The notes under the pieces: generated by a model
Seen by the model: the letters and a program-made list of their open reading frames with translations, nothing else
The model's database searches: none
Told to the model about the DNA's origin: nothing
Assembly: GCA_022577435.1 (NCBI GenBank)
Contig: JAKOON010000014.1
Span: forward strand, 4,428,347-4,492,346
Direction of reading: 5' to 3'
Length of the DNA stretch: 64,000 nucleotides
Origin: Embiotoca jacksoni
Taxonomy: Eukaryota > Chordata > Actinopteri > Embiotocidae
Translations under genes and position numbers: made by a program
Shown here: piece by piece, positions 57,250 to 64,000 of the stretch
How the letters are laid out: every line of letters starts with the position of its first letter
Position numbering within the stretch: position 1 is the first letter of the stretch

Positions 57250-60070
57250 TCAACCGGTGTATCTTTGCAATCTCAGTCAATTCTGGGTCAGCAAATCTTT
57301 TGAAACACCAACGTGGAGAAAGTTAAGAGAACATATATTTCTGATCGTGGCCGACTAAACGTTGGATAATACCAACGACGGGCGTTCCAGACCTTTGCTG
57401 TCACGGTAACAATAATAAACACGTGGTTAATGTTGTCGCAGTTAGGTCTACGAAAATATTATGGTTGGGGTTACAATAAGTAAGTAGCTTTCGTAAGTAG
57501 CTCATGTAAGTTGTGTAAGTTACATACGTACGTGACGCTTTTAAAAACAGTACGAAAATTTCACCTGACTTAAATGTTTGCTTTTCTACGGCAATCACCG
57601 CAACCACTAGAAGTTGCAATTAATGTAGCGTTTTATTAGCAGGTGCAGTTGGCCCAGTGAAATCATTGGACCCCTAAGAGCCCTTATAGATTTAACATAC
57701 GGGTGATTATAAGCACCTATTCAATAGTCTGATAACAGCTGCAGATGTGTGAAGAGATGCGAGGTCAATATCAGTGACTCTACCAACCCATTCACCACCT
57801 GGACCCTGCACTCCCTTACATTTCAACCTCATTACACAAAAGGTCAGAATCGGGTGTGTCCACATGGGAGGTGTAGAAGTTGAACATGATCACTAATTTG
57901 TGTGGAAGTAAATCAGGAAAATTTTACCTCATTGATCCTGTACAATTTGAGCAAACAACATCCAGACAAAAACAAAACAGTGATCATCAGTCACTCGTGC
58001 ATTTCCAATGTGAACTTAACACATGAAATCAACTGTAGGATCTAAATAATGAGGCAGAAATTCCACCATTAGGTTTATGCATGATGCTCATCGAAGGAGA
58101 GATAAATTAAAGATCTAATGTGTTGCACTGTTGTTCAAATTCAAATGGTTATCCTATTTTTAAAGGGAACATAACAGCACAACCTGTCAGTTTGTTGGCC
58201 TTTTGTGAGCAAATGAAAGGTGATAAATTTGAGAGTTTGAAGGTGAGGTCGTCTCTTTTTGGAGGGTTCGGTTTGTCTTACGGAGGTTTCAGCCTCTCTG
58301 AAGACATCAAAGAGTCGTAGACTAATACGTTTATATCAACAGTTTCTAATTATTGTGTTCTCAGTATGGAATCGTATCAGCTGCAAACCATCGCAGGATG
58401 CGTTGCGTCGTTCTTCATTAAGAATTTAAGTTGAAACGACTGAAGATTATTCCCCCCCCCCCCTCTTTAGTCTCTTATGTATTTTGTGCCTCCTAATTGT
58501 GTTTATTTATGAGCTTCTCCACAAGCTATGATAAAAATAGGAAGGCAGAAAAACATCCTCCCACTTTAACACTGCCTTTGGCAATGTACTCTTCTTCTTG
58601 CAGGTAACTGTCCAAATACTTAACATTGGATCCCAGAATAACTCGCAGTGTCTGGGAGATTTTCAAACGTACATTTTACATTGAACCAATATGAGAAGTG
58701 GGATTCGGTGTGTGGTATGCAAAGAGTCAGACTCCTTGTAATATTTTCCCCAGAGACGTCTATATTTGCTTTAGCCTCGGGTGGTGGCTTGATGTATATC
58801 GATGCAGACGCTCAATAATAGGCCGAGAGCTCTACATTATTGACAAGGGCGACTCCCGGCTCTCTGAGGATGATGGAGGGGTGTGACAGGCAGAGAGAAA
58901 TAGTAGGATAAAGAAATGGGAATGGATACCGATAAGAAGATCCCCCCCCCTCCCCTGTTTCTCTGCTGTAGCGCACAGCTGGGCCAAATAAATCTGGAGA
59001 ATAAAGGAGGGAACCAAAGTCACAAATGTTATTTACAAGACAGACGTTTGTCTCCTGCGCTCGCACACCAACAAACAGCCAAGGAAACCGAGTAAACGCA
59101 CATATGACACCCACACAGGCTGCGTATACACGATCAGCACACAGAGAAGTAGGTAAACACACGCAAGCACGATCAAGCTTAAAGGGTGGTGACAGCGGAG
59201 GCGATGCTGGCTTGAGTACAGATCAATTTAGTCCTTAATGCAGCAAATGTGGAGGGAGAGAAAACAAAACAAAAAGGGAAACAGAGAGAGAGGAGGAAGG
59301 AAAAGATTAAGGTGGAGAGAGTTTCGGACAAGGGGGAACTGGGGTATATGTGTGATGAATTGTGTCCAAATCTCTCACAACATCAGACAAGCAAGAGGAG
59401 AAAACCAAAAAAAGAAAGACTCCAGACCAAATGAAACACCTCTCAGAGCCTTCAGCGGTCATTGACAATTCAAGCAACAGGAAGTGCTGCCACGTTAGAA
59501 TCGAAGTACGTGATCTCCCTGCTGTTCATGTCATGTGGCTAATTAGGAAATCTCTAGTGGTCCTTTTTCTTGAAGGGTCACTGAGTTTGTGTTCCCTGTG
59601 TTTTATTTTCTGACTCCATGTCTGCAGGAGATGAACAGCAATCGCATATTGAGCGTAGGTCAACGATGTTGTCGACGCCGCTCCGAATCGTACACCCAGT
59701 CAAAGTGGCGATGCGTGTGGAAATAGACTTCTGGCATACGAACAAGCTTTGTCTTGTGTTTACGTACATACGGCATCAGCCACCGTGCGTCCCAGGAAGA
59801 TGGATTGTTTGACGCAGAATATATTCCATCACGCTGAACGGATAACTTTCTACGTGGAGACGTCGTTATCTTCCGAGAAATGTCCACTCACAAAACTGCA
59901 AATGCTGCATCAGCCGGCCGTTGACATAAATTCTTATCTTGAATGCTGTAAACACGATCCCACTCAAAGGCATGAATACTGATGAAAGGCAATCTGTCCG
60001 GGCTGCAAACTGTCACTCTGCACGTGCTGCCGCGTTAAGTCGTATAGGGCTGGAGAGGGAATAGATTCTG
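57250..60070. other. intron 2 non-coding stretch
   Basis: C runs at about 58452-58464 and 58941-58950. No recognised exon or element. Confidence 0.6.
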
Positions 60071-60077
60071 AGGCGGA

Positions 60078-60122
60078 CAGACAGATGGATGGTCTTTATT
60101 GCCCCAGCATGGGGGAAACGTG
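60078..60122 (-). mobile_element. LINE 3' end, antisense, with CATC/CTGT tail
   Basis: GACAGACAGATGGATGGTC is followed by TTTATTGCCCCAGCATGGGG and GAAACG. The reverse complement gives CCCCATGCTGGGGCAATAAA and then short tetranucleotide repeats. It is a third, diverged LINE terminus. Confidence 0.55.
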
Positions 60123-60124
60123 TA

Positions 60125-63100
60125 TTCACAGTCTGCACATGTTCCTGCCTCACAGGAAATGGAAAACCTACAGAGGACCCAAAGCACATAATGCAGACAT
60201 ATAGCTAGATACACACAAGAAATACTCATGCTCTCGACTCATAGGAAGGTGCGTGAGCTCACCGCAGACGTCAACAGTAGAAAGTGGGGAGCAACAATAA
60301 GGGCTTCACGTTTACGGGTTGGAATGAAGTCTCGGTTGGCATTATTAGCCACGTTTACGTGGAGCCTAATTTTCCCATTGGCGATGTGTGGAAAGTTCAA
60401 ACGGAATAAAAAAAAATGCTCCATAAACACCTCAGTTCGAAAAAATGGCTCCAAACTGAGTGAAATTTCGATCGGTTGTAGAGGGCCGGTCAAATCTTTC
60501 CATTACCATATACATACATACATTTCATACCACGTAAATGCTGATTTTAATCAGATTTGGATGATGTGCCAGTCAAAAATGAGTTTATTGAAGTGGCAGA
60601 CCATTGTCATCACATAGTTTTAGGCATTGAGAAATAGTTTTGAACCTTTGAAGCTCCTGGTGTTGGCGGTGACCGTACAGGACGTTGTTCTGTCTGCTGT
60701 TTCAGGTCTGTTGTAGGGAAAATTAAGAGATTGGTAAATAGATCAACGGTTGGCATGCATATGGAGCACGAACTGGCTGACACAATTACAGTATGTTACA
60801 TGGAAAGCTAACATTTTGTCCTGAGAGTGGTGACCGAGAGATGTTTATTGGATATTCATCTTCTGAGGAGTGTCAATGTGCTCAACAAATTCTGTCTATT
60901 AGACTTGAAAAGGTGTAAAGCTTCTTGATTTCATGACATAGTCTGTTTGAAACTTCCCCTCAATGGGTCGTTGTAGCCAGAACAACTAATCCCTGGGAAC
61001 AGCATGTTGTGCATAGATAATAAAAGATGAGTCAATGCGTAAAAATGTCGTAGCATCCAATAAAATTAACTCTGAAACCCGTTAGTGTTCTGTTTGTTTA
61101 AATCAAATGGAAATCAATAGTCAATAGTTGTTGACACACAGTAAGTTATTCGATTGAAGGACAAACATCAATAGACCTGCCACTTGTGTTGTGTTTGTCA
61201 TAGTGACTGAAGCGTATTATTGAACTGTTGTGACGGTGATGGCTGCCATCTGAATCATGTCATCATCTATTTGTCATTTTAGTCTAACAGCAAGTTATTT
61301 GAAATTTTATACCACTTGACTTGAGACACCTTCAGGTTGAACTGAAGTGACAGACGAGGAGGGACGTAGGCGACGAGAACGAATGAGAGTGATCGAGGAA
61401 AAAGTGTTAATGCTTTTCAGGTGGCAAAATCGAGTGAGGGTAAGAAAAAAAAAATGAGCGATGGCAGACAGGGTGGGGAAATAACACAGAGAATCTGGAC
61501 AAACAGGGTGATCAGCATGGAGACTCAACAAGGGTGAGGATTTTGAGAAGATGGAAATAATTAAGTGAAGGAAAGAAAACAGGAGAGGAGGAAGTGGAGA
61601 AGGGGACAGCAGAGGAGAGGACAGAAGAGAGGCAAGGAGGGACACCTGGGTGTTCAAAGGCCTCTGTCCTGGTCAGAGCTGTCCTGAATTATTCATGACT
61701 GCTCGCCTCACTGTGCTGGCTGCAGTGCACTGCTCACTGCAGAGCATAAAAGAGAAAAAGAAACTGCAAACAGTACAGCTATACACTGTTCGCATTTACT
61801 TTTTTTGTAGGGTTTTTTGAGCCAAGTGTGACCGCACTTTTTCAGGGAGATGAAGAATCATGGTGTATTTCTACCCTAAATTTAGTCTTCCAGTCAGAAT
61901 TATGTCAAATCAAAACACTATGGAAATTAGACGCAGTGAGCTGCCAAGATAACCATATGTCTCACCCAGTCAGCATGGATTCATATGAAGCACTGGTACT
62001 AAAGACACTTTTGGATATTCTGGACCACACTTGACTGGACGTGATCTTTGAATTGGAACCTTACGAGTCTGCCAGAACAGAAATACAGCCAAGAACAGAT
62101 TGGGATGTTTAGTTCTTTTCTCTGTGGCCCTGAAACGGTCAAAACTAGAAAGGAACTTAGACAGCGCCGACCTCTGCCAAGCTACATTGTCCACTCTTCT
62201 TTGATGTGCAAGGTTTGTGGGGCAACCGCTACATATTTCTGGATATATTTGCAATTGTGCCAATATTTTACAAGTTCTGGTTCTCTTCTGTGACCAAATG
62301 CTCCACAGTAGAAAACTGGCATTCGGGAACACCAGGACAAATCCTGGTGGGCAGCTTCTGTCCTGAGGACTTTCTTTTTCTCATCGAGCTATCGTGCATT
62401 TATAGTTACCTGAACCTCGACAACGGCATGCATTGTGGCTGTTCGGAGAACACTCTTACAAGTGAAAAAAAAACTCCTTTAATGGAGTGTTATTATTCTA
62501 TTATGATACTGCTGTCAGTTATTTCATTATAAGATGTTATCAATTCAGGACCATATTTCAAGTATCTTACATGAACTGAGCTTCCGGAAATCCATTTTTC
62601 TACATTATCTCCACAGAGAAAGAAAGTGTGAAATGGAGAGGCGGAGATACGGACTGAAGCACAACATTACTTTTCCGCTATTATGCATCCTCAGCGATTA
62701 TAGATTTGAAGTAGCCGGCGGGAGAAATCACTCAGTGTATGCCGTACAATTCAGTGAAGAGGGACCACATGAATCTGTGGGTACCTCCGATAGAAACCAA
62801 TCTCTGTCTGAGAACCTGTATTTAAAAAATCACTCTGCTGAGAAATTTAAAGTAGGGGAACCATATGTCTCATTTCTTACATTCAATTTCCGTCATCAAA
62901 GTTTCGGAAATTGCGTTTAAATAATGTCTGTGGGCCTCCGAAAGGCCTGCTGGTTTCCAATTGGGGATAATTCACTAATCACAACATGTCCAGCGTTCAC
63001 CCCCTCGTTGCCACAACATTGTCAGAATTTTAATATGTTTTACACAGCAGGGGGGGGGAGATTACATGGAGGAGGCTTGCAAACCGTCCTCAGTTACTTT

Positions 63101-64000
63101 GGGATTTCAAGGGGTCCTGATCTCCATTTGCTCATCAGAACCTAAGGGATCAAAAGAGAGCAGAAAACAAAAAATATCTTTGCGGGAGAAGAGCACATGG
63201 GCAGATAGCTGGCTTCTCTCTCTCTTTCCTTTTCCACTGTCATATCGACGCCTCTTATCTTTTAGACAATCCAGCGGGTGACCTCATATAATATATATAT
63301 AATGACTGGAAGGAAAGTGAAAGGTCAGGCTTGGTAGTTGTGTTTGAATCAAAGCAACCCCTGAGCCAGTCTCCTCTCACCGAATCTCCTCTTATCATTG
63401 CCGGTTAATATCCTTTGGTCTGTTGTGTTCTGGTACACAGACTGAGACGATAGGAGCATCTGTAACACTGCTGCAATACCTTTGACTGACTGGCAAGTTG
63501 CTGCACTGCATTCCCCTGTACATAGAGAAACTTTGGCGAAAATGGGCAAAGACTTTCGGATACCCTGAATTTGAATCAGGGGACTGACTTGTAACAAACA
63601 CACTGTCTAGCCTCTGAGTTGCAGTTGTGCTAATTTAAGATAACATGCCATGCCTGCTGCTGCCTTAAAATAACTCTCTATACTTAACCGAATTTAGCTT
63701 CGTATGCATTTGGTGTTTTGCTGTAGTTAAATGAGCTCAGCTTCCAGAGAGAGACACTAAAATTACCCTTTGGGCCCCTTTTTGAAAAAGTAAACAAGAG
63801 TAAGAACAAAATATTGACGCGTTAATTTTAAATCACTGAAAGAAGCCATTTAAACCTAGGCTAATCAAGATACTTGGTCAAGGTTATAAATATGTCGATT
63901 TTTACCTTTGAGAATCAAGCAAGGAAGTCCAGGGGGTTGAAATTGAAACAATAAAACAGAACACAAATTACATTATCCTGCTGTGAAACAGAAATAATTC
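60125..64000. other. intron 2 non-coding stretch to the window edge
   Basis: A purine-rich tract runs from about 61345 to 61645. The longest open frame (62534-62920, 128 codons) has no domain signature and no splice context that convinces. No exon recognised. Confidence 0.55.

Noticed and set aside
58915..58940. Met-Gly-Met string resembling the next sgcd exon
   Set aside because: Following residues do not match the family and no splice sites flank it.
61307..61657. Minus-strand open frame of 116 codons rich in Ser/Leu
   Set aside because: Comes from the purine-rich tract on the + strand; low complexity, no family.
62534..62920. Open frame of 128 codons
   Set aside because: No recognisable domain, no codon bias visible and it lies within intron 2; probably chance.

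Overview
The window is vertebrate nuclear DNA, almost certainly from a teleost fish. It is AT-rich, has no dense gene array, and carries many microsatellites and homopolymer runs. Its mobile-element debris is typical of ray-finned fish: Tc1/mariner transposase remnants, LINE 3' ends with tetranucleotide tails, foldback elements and tRNA-like SINE heads. One protein-coding gene can be recognised, the 5' part of delta-sarcoglycan (sgcd) on the + strand. Delta-sarcoglycan is a single-pass type II membrane glycoprotein of the muscle dystrophin-associated complex.

Layout. Positions 1 to about 3000 are upstream DNA with an antisense Tc1-like remnant (about 1885-2165). A purine-rich 5' leader runs to 3411 and ends in ATG directly against a GTAAGT donor (3409-3411). 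About 600 bp further, a second promoter-like block (3900-4060) has a TATA/MEF2-type box. Intron 1 spans about 3412-29082 (25.7 kb). Exon 2 is 29083-29268 (62 codons) and encodes the cytoplasmic tail, the transmembrane helix and the first extracellular residues. It has a clean acceptor and a GTAAGT donor. Everything from 29269 to 64000 reads as intron 2 (at least 34.7 kb). The next sgcd exon was not found by eye.

Intron 1 holds a decayed Tc1-like transposase on the + strand (about 19080-19560), a 93-bp CA microsatellite, a MEF2 site directly abutting a CAGCTG E-box (8254-8269), and stretches that read like conserved non-coding DNA.

Intron 2 is the repeat-rich part. It has a GT/AT/AC compound repeat (31119-31204), three copies of one dispersed family (36811-37290 +, 38730-39190 -, 40551-40860 +), and a foldback element (51304-51642) with a partial relative at 30811-30912. 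It also has LINE 3' ends with different simple-repeat tails, a mariner-type transposase fragment (48813-49110, minus strand), two perfect DR1 nuclear-receptor elements and one possible cassette exon (57165-57242).

No CRISPR, phage, operon or novel multi-gene system is present. The points most worth checking concern how sgcd is transcribed and spliced (alternative first exons, tandem ATG, candidate muscle elements) and the unusual transposable elements. All calls were made by reading; no alignment or database search was run.
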